A stretch of DNA of 64,000 nucleotides from Pseudanabaena sp. PCC 6802 (lineage in GTDB: Bacteria > Cyanobacteriota > Cyanobacteriia > Pseudanabaenales > Pseudanabaenaceae). The position numbers were made by a program, and so were the translations under genes. Under the pieces are notes generated by a model. That model was not told where the DNA came from, did no database searches, and saw only the letters and a list, made by a program, of their open reading frames with translations. Below are positions 45,201 to 53,259 of this stretch, piece after piece; the first letter of the stretch is position 1, and the number at the start of each line of letters is the position of its first letter. Where the stretch lies: positions 1,551,368-1,615,367 of the forward strand of contig NZ_KB235914.1 of the NCBI RefSeq assembly GCF_000332175.1. The letters run 5' to 3'.

Positions 45201-46164
45201 GGAGCGGAATCAGTCCGGCTTGCTCGAAGTAGCGAATCAGTTGGGGAATGTATTTCTGTTTGGTAATGACGTGTTTGCGATAGAGGAGGATGGCGATTAT
45301 TGGGGGTTGGGCATCGAGGGGGTCGGAGGAGGCGAGGATATCGGGGATGTCGGGGATGTCGGGGGTATCGGAGGGGTTAAGCATTTGCGTGGAATTTCTC
45401 CGTTCGATGCAAAGAGGATCGGGCAAATGCTTAACCCTTACGTGGGGTGGGTACGATGCGGTGCGATCGCGACGATTTTCGGCGTACCATTCCAGGTATT
45501 GGCGCGGGGATGTGAAGTAGGATGGACTATCGGGATGAAGCAAGCCCATGTTAGGAGTTTCCAGGACAGGTGGGATGTCGCCTATTTTTAAGCCTAGATA
45601 TTTCTCCGCGATCGTCCAAAAGAGGGCAGCGACGTTGTCCAAGCCGCCAGCATTCCAGTAGCTGTAGATAATTAGCCAGTTGCGCAGGTCTTGAACCTTT
45701 TGAATTGGGATGAATTTTAGAAGTTGAGGGCCAGTCTTGAGGAAGTTAAGATATCCTGCTATGCGGTCTTCTTCACGTCCTTTTGTCCCTAAATTAAATT
45801 TATCCAGGATAAATTTTATGGGTTTGGGCATACCTTTGGGCTTGTCACCGATGGTAAAGGCTCCAATCTGTGTCATGCTCATCAGTTCTAGGGCTGACTC
45901 AAAGATCAGACGTATAGGGATGGTCTGAATGCGATCGCGCAGCCACACGACCCGATCGTAGTCAAAGATCAGGCTGGCAAAGAATACTTGAGCCGTCTTC
46001 AAGGTATCTGCGATCGCTGTGGGGTTTGTAGTAAGGTCGCGATCGCTGAATGCATGAATTTCTAAATCTGGGCAACGGGTTTTGACTAGATTGGCAACCT
46101 GGCGATACAGACCCGTATTAAACGATTCAAACCCAGCAATTAAGACAATTGATTGCTTACTCAT
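42208..46164 (-). CDS. chlH: Magnesium chelatase H-subunit family protein (BchH-like)
   Basis: 1318 residues. Blocks of the cobaltochelatase CobN / Mg-chelatase H family are clear: GAFTIGDKPKGMPKPIKF, YWNAGGLDNVAALFW, ETPNMGLLHPD, HLGMHGTVEWLPG, TFDRYLVELYAYLQVLESRLF, GRNIHALDPYRMPSPAA, MTALIGWGGTTGFRE. H subunits bind protoporphyrin IX for Mg insertion. The N-terminus and the KPKGMPKPIKF region look more like BchH than the principal cyanobacterial ChlH, so this may be a second paralogue. The frame is open to 46269, but that upstream part is repeat-derived and I start at MSKQSIVLIAGFES. About residue 270 there is a PDIPDIPDI low-complexity insert. Confidence 0.88.
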   Translation of the reverse strand: MSKQSIVLIAGFESFNTGLYRQVANLVKTRCPDLEIHAFSDRDLTTNPTAIADTLKTAQVFFASLIFDYDRVVWLRDRIQTIPIRLIFESALELMSMTQIGAFTIGDKPKGMPKPIKFILDKFNLGTKGREEDRIAGYLNFLKTGPQLLKFIPIQKVQDLRNWLIIYSYWNAGGLDNVAALFWTIAEKYLGLKIGDIPPVLETPNMGLLHPDSPSYFTSPRQYLEWYAENRRDRTASYPPHVRVKHLPDPLCIERRNSTQMLNPSDTPDIPDIPDILASSDPLDAQPPIIAILLYRKHVITKQKYIPQLIRYFEQAGLIPLPIFINGVEGHIAVRDWLTSDYEMQERQAGRIAISSLWEESVKVDAIVSTIGFTLVGGPAGSMEAGRKAEVTQEILNAKNVPYIVSAPLLIQDIHSWTRQGIGGLQSVVLYALPELDGAIDTVPLGGLVGEEIYLVPERVHRLIGRLKHWVALHRTPAAERRTAIILYGFPPGYGAVGTAALLNVPRSLLQLLHALKAQGYDVGDLPAEGEDLIRQVKEADELAYAVEGKSASVRALETWLGQLRTGWIEKQWKSLTGSGIKTYGDEFLIGGVQLGKIWIGVQPPLGIAGDPMRLMFERDLTPHPQYAAFYKWLQCEFCAHAIVHLGMHGTVEWLPGSPLGNTGYSWSDILLGDLPNLYIYAANNPSESILAKRRGYGVLISHNVPPYGRAGLYKELVALRDLIAEYREDPDKNFALKEAICKKITDTGLQADCPFPEAKRMGLEFTYENIRMFGEPTFDRYLVELYAYLQVLESRLFSSGLHVLGAVPSPELLQTYLQAYFGEELPEPVISAIANGVDRAEAESILHGAKIASQGNGDRSEQDNLSTLTARLDEAIAIRTLLAQTGDEITNLLRGLNGEYIPPAPGGDLLRDGVGVLPTGRNIHALDPYRMPSPAAYTRGQAIAQQILALHLKEHGTYPETVAVMLWGLDAIKTKGESLGILLELVGAEPVKEGTGRIVRYELRSLSDLGHPRIDVLANLSGIFRDSFGNILELLDDLFQRAAELEEPEDRNFIRKHVLALRSQGIEQASARLFSNPAGDFGSLVNDRVVDANWESATELGQTWRDRNAFSYGRQDRGKARPEVLSQLLQTTGRIVQEIDSVEYGLTDIQEYYANTGGLKQAAEIQQRSGNGNAIVQTSFVESFSKDTTPRNLEELLRMEYRTKLLNPKWAEAMASQGSGGAFEISQRMTALIGWGGTTGFRESWVYDQASDTYAIDPDMAKRLRDANPEAFRNIVGRMLEAHGRGFWHPDPDKLEQLRALYTASEDILEGLPGDYV
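45337..45375. repeat. Short tandem repeat in the chelatase gene
   Basis: Near-identical units GGGGATGTC (three in a row with variants), giving Asp-Ile-Pro repeats. Likely to vary by slippage in multiples of nine bases without frame loss. Confidence 0.7.
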
Positions 46165-46176
46165 ACAGGCTACGAG

Positions 46177-46198
46177 GCAGGCAATGCCCACCCTACCT
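46177..46198. repeat. GGCAATGCCCACCCTACC short palindrome
   Basis: Copy of the short palindrome family in inverse orientation, immediately upstream of the chelatase start; it creates the false N-terminal extension of that frame. Confidence 0.6.
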
Positions 46199-46231
46199 AT
46201 GGGGCCTCTCCAGTATAGCGCTCGATCGTGG

Positions 46232-46918
46232 CTAGGTCTGTTGGTGGACGGGAATGAGGTGGCGGACAAACCATTGGCTGGCTAGTTGTGCCACTTCTGC
46301 CAATGCGCCTGGTTCTTCAAACAGATGGGTTGCGCCTGGGACTACCTGCAACTGTACTTCTACGCAAAACTGAGCTAGAGCGGTCTGATTAATCCGCAGA
46401 ACGGGAATATCTTCTCCGCCTACAATCAAAAGTGCGGGACTGCGAACTAGCGGAATCGACGCAGCCGCAAGGTCAACGCGCCCGCCGCGAGAAACAATCG
46501 CTCCTATATCTCGCGATCGCTCGGCAGCGGCAACCAGGGCAGCGGCACTACCCGTACTGGCACCAAAGTAACCGATCCGCAAATCTCTAGTTAATGGATT
46601 GTGGTGCAGCCAATCGGTAGCATAGATGAGGCGCTTGGCCAGCAACCCAATATCAAAACGCCTTTGCCTGGTGTAGCGATCGAGCGTTTCTTCTTCTACG
46701 GTCAGGAGATCGAGGAGTAAAGTTGCCAGCTTAGCTTGACGTAATATTTCCGCTACGTAGCGGTTGCGGGGACTGTGGCGACTGCTACCGCTACCATGTG
46801 CGAACAGAACTACCCCGCGCGCATATGCTGGGATCGCCAGATTTGCGCTCATCGTCACCGATCCAGCCTTAATGGAGACCAATTTCTCCCGATTACTCTC
46901 ACTCAGGACTCGAACCAC
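46232..46918 (-). CDS. Dienelactone-hydrolase-like alpha/beta hydrolase
   Basis: 228 residues from a GTG at 46918. Oxyanion-region VVLFAHGSGSSRHSPRN, nucleophile elbow GYFGASTGSAAAL, acid region LLIVGGEDIPV, histidine PGATHLFEEPGAL. The same domain is often fused to a phosphoribosyltransferase in bacteria; here it stands alone. Substrate unknown. The 3' end lies 67 bp upstream of the chelatase start on the same strand. Confidence 0.82.
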   Translation of the reverse strand: MVRVLSESNREKLVSIKAGSVTMSANLAIPAYARGVVLFAHGSGSSRHSPRNRYVAEILRQAKLATLLLDLLTVEEETLDRYTRQRRFDIGLLAKRLIYATDWLHHNPLTRDLRIGYFGASTGSAAALVAAAERSRDIGAIVSRGGRVDLAAASIPLVRSPALLIVGGEDIPVLRINQTALAQFCVEVQLQVVPGATHLFEEPGALAEVAQLASQWFVRHLIPVHQQT

Positions 46919-46974
46919 GATCGCTTGCCTCTAAACTAATGCCTCAAATAACGCCTTTAAATCTTTGAGGAAGT

Positions 46975-47074
46975 TATAGCTATGGCTAACAGGCTCAGGA
47001 TGGAGTGCAGGGGTAGAATCCCTGCGTGGGGATACAGACCCCATACCCCTATCACAGATAGTTCTACAGCTATA
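46975..47074. repeat. 100-bp palindromic element, family 2, copy I
   Basis: Begins TATAGCTATGGCTAACAGG and ends TAGTTCTACAGCTATA. It contains CAGGGGTAGAATCCCTG and GGGGATACAGACCCC; more diverged than copies F and G. Confidence 0.7.
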
Positions 47075-47097
47075 CTTTGGCAGTTCTAAAATTTACG

Positions 47098-47124
47098 CAA
47101 AAAGCCCGCATATGGTAACGGGCT
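47098..47124 (-). terminator. Intrinsic terminator on the minus strand
   Basis: AGCCCG and CGGGCT form a 6-bp stem with a 10-base loop, followed on the minus strand by TTTTT. It would end transcripts from the PPOX-family gene at 47383. Confidence 0.55.
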
Positions 47125-47382
47125 CCGTCATTATCGACTTCGCCCGTTAACACTGGTCTATTTGATTTATCACTACTTTTCCTACTCGCTGGGATAAAGT
47201 TGACCCGGAATTACAGACATCACTTACTTCTCTAATAGCAACGTTATCCAACTTCTGGTTTGGCGTTACCCTTTAAGGGCTTGTACCACTTACTTCTATC
47301 TTAGAAGTTATCTGCATTTCCAATTAACATATTAGCAGAAACTGCAACAGCGATCGCATCAAATACAAAAAAGATACAAACC

Positions 47383-48351
47383 TTAACTTTGCCAAGCACC
47401 CATGCGATCTAGAAATGGAGAAAACTCCGGCTCCGTCCAACGTAGCGGTAACCCGCCTTCAAGTAGATAGCCTTTTTCTAAGTGGAAACGCAATAATCTT
47501 TCTGCTCCAGCATAGGTATTAATTTCATCTCCATCCCAAATAACCACAGCAGTACCGGTCAGGTAGAGCAAATCGCCGCGCTCGAAATCGATAAATAATA
47601 GCCCTGCGCGTGGATTCAATTCTAAATTGCCGAATGTATTGAAATGCAAATTACCAGAAAAATCGGGGATGGTGAGACTGCGATCGCCGTCGATCCTAAC
47701 GAAACCAGGCTTGCCGCCCCGATGCGAAACATCTACACCACTAGCAGTCCCTGCTGATGCGTCTAGATGGGCAGTTGCGATAAAGAATGTATCTGAGGTG
47801 CTAATTATCTTTCGTTCTTGCGCTTCTAGGGTCGTAACTTCCCAAACAACCCGCGAGGCGCTCAGCATATCTTCTCTTAGCTCGAACATGCGTGCCTGGA
47901 TGTATTGGGGACAGTTGCCAAAGCTTTGTTTTACTTTGACATCAAAGCCTTCGGCATCGATCGCCACGACAGTGCCATTCAAGCGATTGCGGCGGCGAGT
48001 ATGCAGCTCGATTCCCAGCAAACCAATATCAGCACCCTTAGCGAGCGTATGGCCTAAGGGATCGCCGAACAGCGGCTTTGCCGTTACGCGCAGGGCGCGA
48101 TCGTCTGATGAGGAGAGAAATCCTGGGTTCCCCACCAGAATCGATGCCCAAGGGGCACCTGCGGCATCCACCGTACCCGCAATTACATAGGGCAATTGCG
48201 CGAAGAACTGCCGATGTTGGTCGAGCATGTAGTCTCGAATGAATCTCCGCCCTTGCTTATCCATCCGCTCTAGAATTCCCAGCCGAGCATGGATCGCTTG
48301 TTCGCCCCTGTGAAAGGGCGATTCAGTTGTTGCCCCATCGAGATTTGCCAT
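47383..48351 (-). CDS. Pyridoxamine 5'-phosphate oxidase-family flavin-binding protein
   Basis: 322 residues. Split-barrel flavin-binding signature: LPYVIAGTVDAAGAPWASILVG, ADIGLLGIELHTRRRNRLNGTV, and in the second half SGNLHFNTFGNLELNPRAGLLFIDFERGDLLYLTG. Members bind FMN or F420 and act on small molecules or in stress responses. Its transcription is likely controlled by the TetR regulator 85 bp upstream on the same strand; the pair faces a GST gene. Confidence 0.85.
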   Translation of the reverse strand: MANLDGATTESPFHRGEQAIHARLGILERMDKQGRRFIRDYMLDQHRQFFAQLPYVIAGTVDAAGAPWASILVGNPGFLSSSDDRALRVTAKPLFGDPLGHTLAKGADIGLLGIELHTRRRNRLNGTVVAIDAEGFDVKVKQSFGNCPQYIQARMFELREDMLSASRVVWEVTTLEAQERKIISTSDTFFIATAHLDASAGTASGVDVSHRGGKPGFVRIDGDRSLTIPDFSGNLHFNTFGNLELNPRAGLLFIDFERGDLLYLTGTAVVIWDGDEINTYAGAERLLRFHLEKGYLLEGGLPLRWTEPEFSPFLDRMGAWQS

Positions 48352-48436
48352 AGTTTTCCTCCTTAGCAGTCCGAATCGTAGGATGTGTTAGGTGTTAGCC
48401 GTAACACATCGTTGGTATCTTTTCCATGCCAGTCCC

Positions 48437-48985
48437 TTAGCGATCGCGGCATAGCCGTTGTGGAAGTTGCTGCATCGTGCGTTTAAATGGGTTAGAGTCA
48501 TTCAAACCGTGGGATAGAATTAAACTACCTTGCACGGCAATTACTGCCTCTTCGCCGCGTTCCTGGGCAAGTTCTCGCTCGAAGCCCACCTCCATCAAAA
48601 CCTTTGCCATTGCTTCAATCCAGGCTCGATATGTCGCCTCCACGCGATCGTGAAATACATCGCGGGTGGAACCCAGCAGCAAGATCGCTGACATGCACGG
48701 TTGCTGTCCCTCTTCATACAACTCGCTCAGGCGATCGCACATCCTCGCGAATCTGGTCAGGGCATCACCTTGACTTTGCAAGGCAGGCAGAATGTTGTCC
48801 GCTACCCAGCGATCGAGATAATCCAGTACTGCTTCGACCATTTCATCCTTACCACCCGGAAAGTGGTGATAAAGGCTAGCTTTACCCAGACCCGTCGCCT
48901 CAGAAATCCTGGATAGGGTGGCACCATCGTAACCATGTTGCCGAAACAGTTTTAACAAGTTGGGGATATAGGTGTCTTTAGGCAT
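48437..48985 (-). CDS. TetR/AcrR-family transcriptional regulator
   Basis: 182 residues from ATG 48985; a TTG two codons upstream is in frame. N-terminal helix-turn-helix: LLKLFRQHGYDGATLSRISEATGLGKASLYHHFPGGKDEM (about 10-50). The ligand-binding C-terminal domain includes PCMSAILLLG. It probably represses itself and the divergent GST gene through paired palindromes at 49016-49060. The inducer is likely an electrophile or other xenobiotic, which is inference from the neighbours. Confidence 0.9.
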   Translation of the reverse strand: MPKDTYIPNLLKLFRQHGYDGATLSRISEATGLGKASLYHHFPGGKDEMVEAVLDYLDRWVADNILPALQSQGDALTRFARMCDRLSELYEEGQQPCMSAILLLGSTRDVFHDRVEATYRAWIEAMAKVLMEVGFERELAQERGEEAVIAVQGSLILSHGLNDSNPFKRTMQQLPQRLCRDR

Positions 48986-49007
48986 AGCCAATAATTTTTG
49001 AGTGCTA

Positions 49008-49060
49008 TTGACATTGTACCGAACGGACAGTACAGTTTTATTATACCGAACGAACGGTAC
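49008..49060 (+). promoter_or_regulatory. GST promoter with two TetR-type operators
   Basis: TTGACA (49008-49013), 17 bases, TACAGT (49031-49036) form a sigma70-type promoter pointing at the GST gene. GTACCGAACGGACAGTAC (49016-49033) fills the spacer and ATACCGAACGAACGGTAC (49043-49060) follows; both share the TACCG/CGGTA-type half sites. Binding would block polymerase. Confidence 0.72.
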
Positions 49061-49091
49061 AAATGCAATGTTTAATTTTTAAGGAGAACCG

Positions 49092-49694
49092 ATGATGATT
49101 CAGCTTTACGGTCACGAATTATCTGGTAACAGCTATAAGGCGAAACTGATGTTGGATTTGCTCAAGATAGATTACCAATGGAATTCAGTTGATGTGATGG
49201 CGGGTGCCCACAAGCGATCGGAATTTTTAGCAATGAATTCCTTTGGGCAGATTCCAGTTTTAGTTGACGGAGATAGAGTGTTAGCAGACGCGCAGGCAAT
49301 TCTGGTGTATCTAGCGCGGCAGTACGGTGGTGAGTCCTGGTTGCCCCTAGAGGCAGAACCGATGAGCCGATTGGTGCGATGGCTTTCAACCGCAGCGGGA
49401 GAAGTCCGTCAGGGGCCAGAATTCGCACGGTTGTATCATCTGTTCAAACTCACCAGCATTGATATTGGTCGTGCCATTGAGAAGTCGGCCTTTATTCTGG
49501 ATCGATTGAACGCTCATCTGTCGGATCGAGAATGGCTGGAATTAGGACATCCAACGATCGCAGATGTGGCCGTTTTTCCCTACGTTGCCCTCGCCAGAGA
49601 TGGCAAAATCGATCTGGACAGCTATCCCCACGTGCTTGCCTGGATCGATCGCGTTAAACAACTGCCAGGCTATATACCAATGCCAGGATTGTAA
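49092..49694 (+). CDS. Glutathione S-transferase family protein
   Basis: 200 residues. N-terminal thioredoxin-like domain (MIQLYGHELSGNSYKAKLMLDLL, FGQIPVLVDGDRVLADAQAILVYLA with the cis-Pro and the Ser/Asp glutathione contacts), then an all-helical domain with HPTIADVAVFPYVA. It conjugates or reduces electrophiles with glutathione. AAGGAGAACCG precedes the ATG pair at 49092. Divergent from the TetR gene, with its operators between. Confidence 0.9.
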   Translation: MMIQLYGHELSGNSYKAKLMLDLLKIDYQWNSVDVMAGAHKRSEFLAMNSFGQIPVLVDGDRVLADAQAILVYLARQYGGESWLPLEAEPMSRLVRWLSTAAGEVRQGPEFARLYHLFKLTSIDIGRAIEKSAFILDRLNAHLSDREWLELGHPTIADVAVFPYVALARDGKIDLDSYPHVLAWIDRVKQLPGYIPMPGL

Positions 49695-49783
49695 ATATTT
49701 CAATCGATCGCAATGTTTAGTCTCAAAAAGTATTGCGCCAAAAGTATTGTACAATCTCTCTATTCTTGCACCTACTTGTTAGG

Positions 49784-49896
49784 TATAGCAGTTTTCAATT
49801 CGGAAGGAGTAGGGGGTTTGGGGGCGTTGCCCCCAAGAAGGGGTGGAACCCCTTCACCCCAAAAATAAAACCAGTTCTCAATTGAAAACCGCTATA
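49784..49896. repeat. 113-bp palindromic element, family 1, copy C
   Basis: Ends TATAGCAGTTTTCA and TGAAAACCGCTATA; interior close to copy A (GGAGTAGGGGGTTTGGGGG). It lies in the 331-bp spacer (49695-50025) before the small membrane protein gene. A plus-strand frame from 49908 is out of frame with that gene and is not called. Confidence 0.85.
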
Positions 49897-50025
49897 CAAG
49901 ATATAGATTGGAAGCCAAACTTCTACTGCTTTCTTCGGTGTCGTACCGCCAGGGGCTAATCGTTCTTCAAACTAATTGGTTGGAAGCAGAATTTGTTCCT
50001 TCGTCACTATTAAAACATCTTTATT

Positions 50026-50355
50026 ATGGACGCAAAAACTACTGCCTGGGTAAGCTATCTTACGATTATAGGATGGATTATTGCATTTGTAACGTACAGC
50101 AATATGAATTCCAAAAACTCTCTTGCCAGATTTCATCTCCGTCAAAGCTTTGGTATTTTTGCAATAGGTTTCGCACTGTACTTTGTGTTCTGGACGCTGA
50201 TTTTCATTCCTTTTCTATCGTCATTACTTTCGCTCATCGGGCTTGTTCTTTTGGTTTTCTGGGTTCTGGGATTGATTGCAGCACTGAACGGTGAAGAAAA
50301 GCCATTACCAATTGTAGGGCCGTTATTTCAGCAATGGTTTCAGTTTATTCAATAA
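50026..50355 (+). CDS. DUF4870-like small membrane protein
   Basis: 109 residues with three membrane helices (about 8-24, 45-63, 66-88) and the family pattern WVSYLTIIGWIIAF, ARFHLRQSFGIFAIG. It resembles the DUF4870/Tic20-like group of unknown function. It converges on chlI with 17 bp between the stops. Confidence 0.75.
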   Translation: MDAKTTAWVSYLTIIGWIIAFVTYSNMNSKNSLARFHLRQSFGIFAIGFALYFVFWTLIFIPFLSSLLSLIGLVLLVFWVLGLIAALNGEEKPLPIVGPLFQQWFQFIQ

Positions 50356-50372
50356 TTTCTTATCAATACTTA

Positions 50373-51467
50373 TCAATAAGCAGGTAAATTCGCAGATAAA
50401 GAAAAAACTCGATCGAACGCTTTTTGCACTTTGGTACCAGAATCAATCGACTCTAGAGGATCGCGACGCAGGCGGTGACGCAGGCAGATCGTAATTACCC
50501 GTTGAATATCGTTGACAGTGATGGTTTGACGGCCTTCCAGCGCAACTAATGCCCTGGTAGCGCGATTGGTGACAATGTCGCCGCGTATGCCATCCACGTT
50601 TAAGTTGGCGCATACTTGAGAAATCTTCATGCGCATGTCATAGGGAATCTCGATCGCTTTGAGTTTCCGCTGAGCCTGGATAATCTGACGTTGTAGAGCC
50701 TTTTGCTGCGCGTGATAGTGCTTCATAAATTTGTAGGGATTCCAATCGAACTCCGCGCGCCGATCGACAATCTGCACTCTTAAGGCTGGTTCCTTGACCG
50801 TGCGAATCTCGACGTGCATGCCAAAGCGATCGAGTAACTGCGGGCGCAGTTCGCCTTCTTCGGGGTTACCGGAACCCACCAGAACAAATCGAGCCGGGTG
50901 TCGGATTGAGATGCCCTCGCGCTCTACCGTGTTCCAGCCGGAGGCGGCGGCATCCAGTAATACATCTACTAGATGATCGTCGAGCAGATTGACTTCATCA
51001 ATATAGAGAATGCCACGATTGGCTCTGGCTAGCAATCCTGGCTCGAATGCTTTGACTCCCTCAGTTAACGCTCTCTCAATGTCGATCGTGCCGCAAACCC
51101 GATCTTCCGTAGCACCGAGAGGGAGATCTACCATGAGAACGGGTTGTTTGGCGATCGCCAGAGTTTCCCCCCGTTGCAATCTTTGCCGCACATCTTCGCT
51201 TTGCAAATCTGCATCCTTGGGGTGGCTGTTAAACGGATCGCCTGCCACCACTTCAATTTCCGGTAACAGATCGGCCAGAGCGCGAATAGCCGTAGTTTTT
51301 CCCGTCCCGCGATCGCCCATGATCGTGACCCCACCAATTTTCGGATCGATCGCGTTCAGCAACAGAGCTAGCTTCATTTCATCCTGTCCCAAAATTGCCG
51401 TAAATGGAAAGATGGGACGTTTTTGCAGCGCGCGATCGGCTTTGGATTTTGCCAAAGTTGGGGACAC
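50373..51467 (-). CDS. chlI: Magnesium chelatase ATPase subunit I
   Basis: 364 residues from a GTG at 51467. AAA+ motifs: Walker [10 protein letters not shown] (51-59), the Mg-chelatase insert [17 protein letters not shown] near 125, Walker [12 protein letters not shown] near 157, sensor [21 protein letters not shown], and the C-terminal helical domain with arginine-rich [18 protein letters not shown]. With ChlD and ChlH it drives Mg insertion into protoporphyrin IX, the first step of chlorophyll synthesis. It is not contiguous with the H-subunit gene 4 kb away on the same strand. Confidence 0.95.
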   Translation of the reverse strand: MSPTLAKSKADRALQKRPIFPFTAILGQDEMKLALLLNAIDPKIGGVTIMGDRGTGKTTAIRALADLLPEIEVVAGDPFNSHPKDADLQSEDVRQRLQRGETLAIAKQPVLMVDLPLGATEDRVCGTIDIERALTEGVKAFEPGLLARANRGILYIDEVNLLDDHLVDVLLDAAASGWNTVEREGISIRHPARFVLVGSGNPEEGELRPQLLDRFGMHVEIRTVKEPALRVQIVDRRAEFDWNPYKFMKHYHAQQKALQRQIIQAQRKLKAIEIPYDMRMKISQVCANLNVDGIRGDIVTNRATRALVALEGRQTITVNDIQRVITICLRHRLRRDPLESIDSGTKVQKAFDRVFSLSANLPAY

Positions 51468-51524
51468 GGTAACCAGGTATAAACTACTTCAGCACTATAG
51501 CCTAAAACCTTTGGATCTATTCCT

Positions 51525-52940
51525 CTAACTACTCGTAATTGGCAGTCCTAGCCAATCGCTCAGTTCCTGCGCCAGCCATTCAAGTTCGGGATCGACAATT
51601 ATGCCGCCGCCACCAAATTCATACTTTTGCACGCCTGCCCAAATATTAATCTGTGGCTTTACCTCAACGCGATCGCCATCAGAATCCCTGCGATAGGAGC
51701 GTTTGGTCAATTCCAATTTACAAATATGCTCTCTGGGGCTGGGGCGGGGCTTGTTCCACTTAAAGCCAAGTACTTCAAACGAAAGAGTAATTAACTGCCG
51801 ATCTATTCGCAATGCCATCTTCCCAAATAGAGTGAATAGGATAGTTGCGATTAAGCCAAGACCGACGGTAAGGTGCCCGATCGCAAATAATCCCATAAAC
51901 CAGCCGCCCGAACTCCAGGTGGCGATCGAAATGCCATACCACATTACTAAAAAGGAATTCCAAGCGATCGCAAATGGAACGAGAAACACGAGCGAGGGAT
52001 TAAATCCCATTGGTGGCAAGATAATTTCTATTTTTTCCCTATTCTTAATCAACTGCACCCTACTACCAGCAGGTTTACCAGTGGATTGTATTGATGATGG
52101 CGACGAAACAGATAAATCAGCTCTTCTTTGTTGGCGCTTTTCCAAAGCTTGTAGAGCTTTGGGTGCCGATTCTAGACGTAAATCTACGTTTGGTTCGGTC
52201 ATCCACTTCAGCCAATCAACAAAAGCAGTATTGAGACTCACTGCTGACTCAAAGAAAATGCGCGATTCTTTTTGCGGTAAATCGGCGGGCTGTTGACCCG
52301 TCGCCAAATAAATTAGCGTAGCCCCTAAAGCATAAAGATCGGAGGCGGGGACGGTGCGCCCGCCAAATTGTTCGGGCGGCATGTAACCATAGGTACCCAC
52401 GACAGTGATCGTGCTACCGGCTCTGGCGGCTTTGGTCTGTACCGAGCCAAAATCGACGAGATAAACTTCGTGGCGATCGCTCAGCAAAATATTGCTAGGC
52501 TTGATATCGCGGTGGATTACAGGCGGTTGACGCTGGTGCAGGTAAGTCAGAATTCCCAACAGGTCTTTGGCAATTTGGATAATCTCATCTTCGCTGAAAG
52601 TTCGCCCAGCTTTGAGGTGCTCCTGCAAAGATTTACCCTCAACGTAGCTCTGCACCAGGGCAAAGCCTTTACCAAGTGGAAGTTCGACATCGAAATAATC
52701 CAGATAGCGAGGGATGGCAGGATGGGAGAGATGCTTTAAAGTTTCCGCTTCCCGCTCAAAGAGTTTCAGATCGTCCCACGTAAAGCTATGACTAAAGGTA
52801 AGCAATTTGACTACGACTAGCTCCTGCGCGGAGCTTTGAGCCTGCAAATCCCGAGCTAGGAAAGTCCGCCTGACGGCATTGTCTCCTAACTGGCGTTGAA
52901 TTTCATAGCGTCCGTTCAGTATTTGACCGATTATACCCAT
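51525..52940 (-). CDS. Ser/Thr protein kinase with C-terminal membrane helices
   Basis: 471 residues. Kinase domain about 10-270: Lys45 (VVVKLL), HRDIKPSN (143-150), DFG (163-165), GTYGYMPPEQ, DLYALGATLIYLATG. The glycine-rich loop is degenerate (LGDNAVRRTF instead of LGxGGFGxT). After a linker (SSPSSIQSTGK), two membrane helices lie near 315-335 and 345-370, then a C-terminal soluble domain. Because FHA proteins at 2.3-5.2 kb read phosphothreonine, this kinase could supply such marks, but no link is shown by sequence. The 3' end is 57 bp before the chlI start on the same strand. Confidence 0.88.
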   Translation of the reverse strand: MGIIGQILNGRYEIQRQLGDNAVRRTFLARDLQAQSSAQELVVVKLLTFSHSFTWDDLKLFEREAETLKHLSHPAIPRYLDYFDVELPLGKGFALVQSYVEGKSLQEHLKAGRTFSEDEIIQIAKDLLGILTYLHQRQPPVIHRDIKPSNILLSDRHEVYLVDFGSVQTKAARAGSTITVVGTYGYMPPEQFGGRTVPASDLYALGATLIYLATGQQPADLPQKESRIFFESAVSLNTAFVDWLKWMTEPNVDLRLESAPKALQALEKRQQRRADLSVSSPSSIQSTGKPAGSRVQLIKNREKIEIILPPMGFNPSLVFLVPFAIAWNSFLVMWYGISIATWSSGGWFMGLFAIGHLTVGLGLIATILFTLFGKMALRIDRQLITLSFEVLGFKWNKPRPSPREHICKLELTKRSYRRDSDGDRVEVKPQINIWAGVQKYEFGGGGIIVDPELEWLAQELSDWLGLPITSS

Positions 52941-53002
52941 GCGATCGCATTTACCATAGACTCTAGCTCGATCTTACCCAATTTAGGCTTTTGGGTGCAT
53001 CT

Positions 53003-53159
53003 TATAGCGTTTTTCAATTGAGAACAGGTTAAATTGACGGGGTGAAGGGGTTCCACACGGCAGTGGCTCTAGCGGGGAACCCCCAAGACCGCCCTGCCTC
53101 CCCTTCTTGGGGGCAACGCCCCCAAACCCCCTTCTCGTTTTCAGATGAAAACTGCTATA
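53003..53159. repeat. Palindromic element, family 1, expanded copy D
   Basis: Ends TATAGCGTTTTTCA and TGAAAACTGCTATA; 157 bp, that is the 113-bp unit in reverse orientation plus about 44 bp (ACGGCAGTGGCTCTAGCG...) inserted in the GAAGGGGT hairpin. Confidence 0.8.
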
Positions 53160-53259
53160 GCAGCTTAACTTAACTTTTCTGGCTTTTACTTACTTTCCCT
53201 GAATTACGAATCGCAGTAAAAAATGTTAGCTTTTTCAATATATCTCTGACAAGTCAATA

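Larger units (their letters stand above)
46919..47382. other. Spacer of 464 bp
   Basis: Contains palindromic element copy I and a terminator hairpin at 47098. Between 47125 and 47382 only very short frames occur on either strand; none is called. Confidence 0.5.

Noticed and set aside
46165..46269. N-terminal extension of the chelatase H subunit
   Set aside because: It consists of a short palindrome copy and shows no family similarity; it also overlaps the end of the upstream hydrolase gene.
49908..50294. Plus-strand frame of 128 codons overlapping the small membrane protein gene
   Set aside because: Wrong frame relative to the three-helix membrane protein, and no family features.
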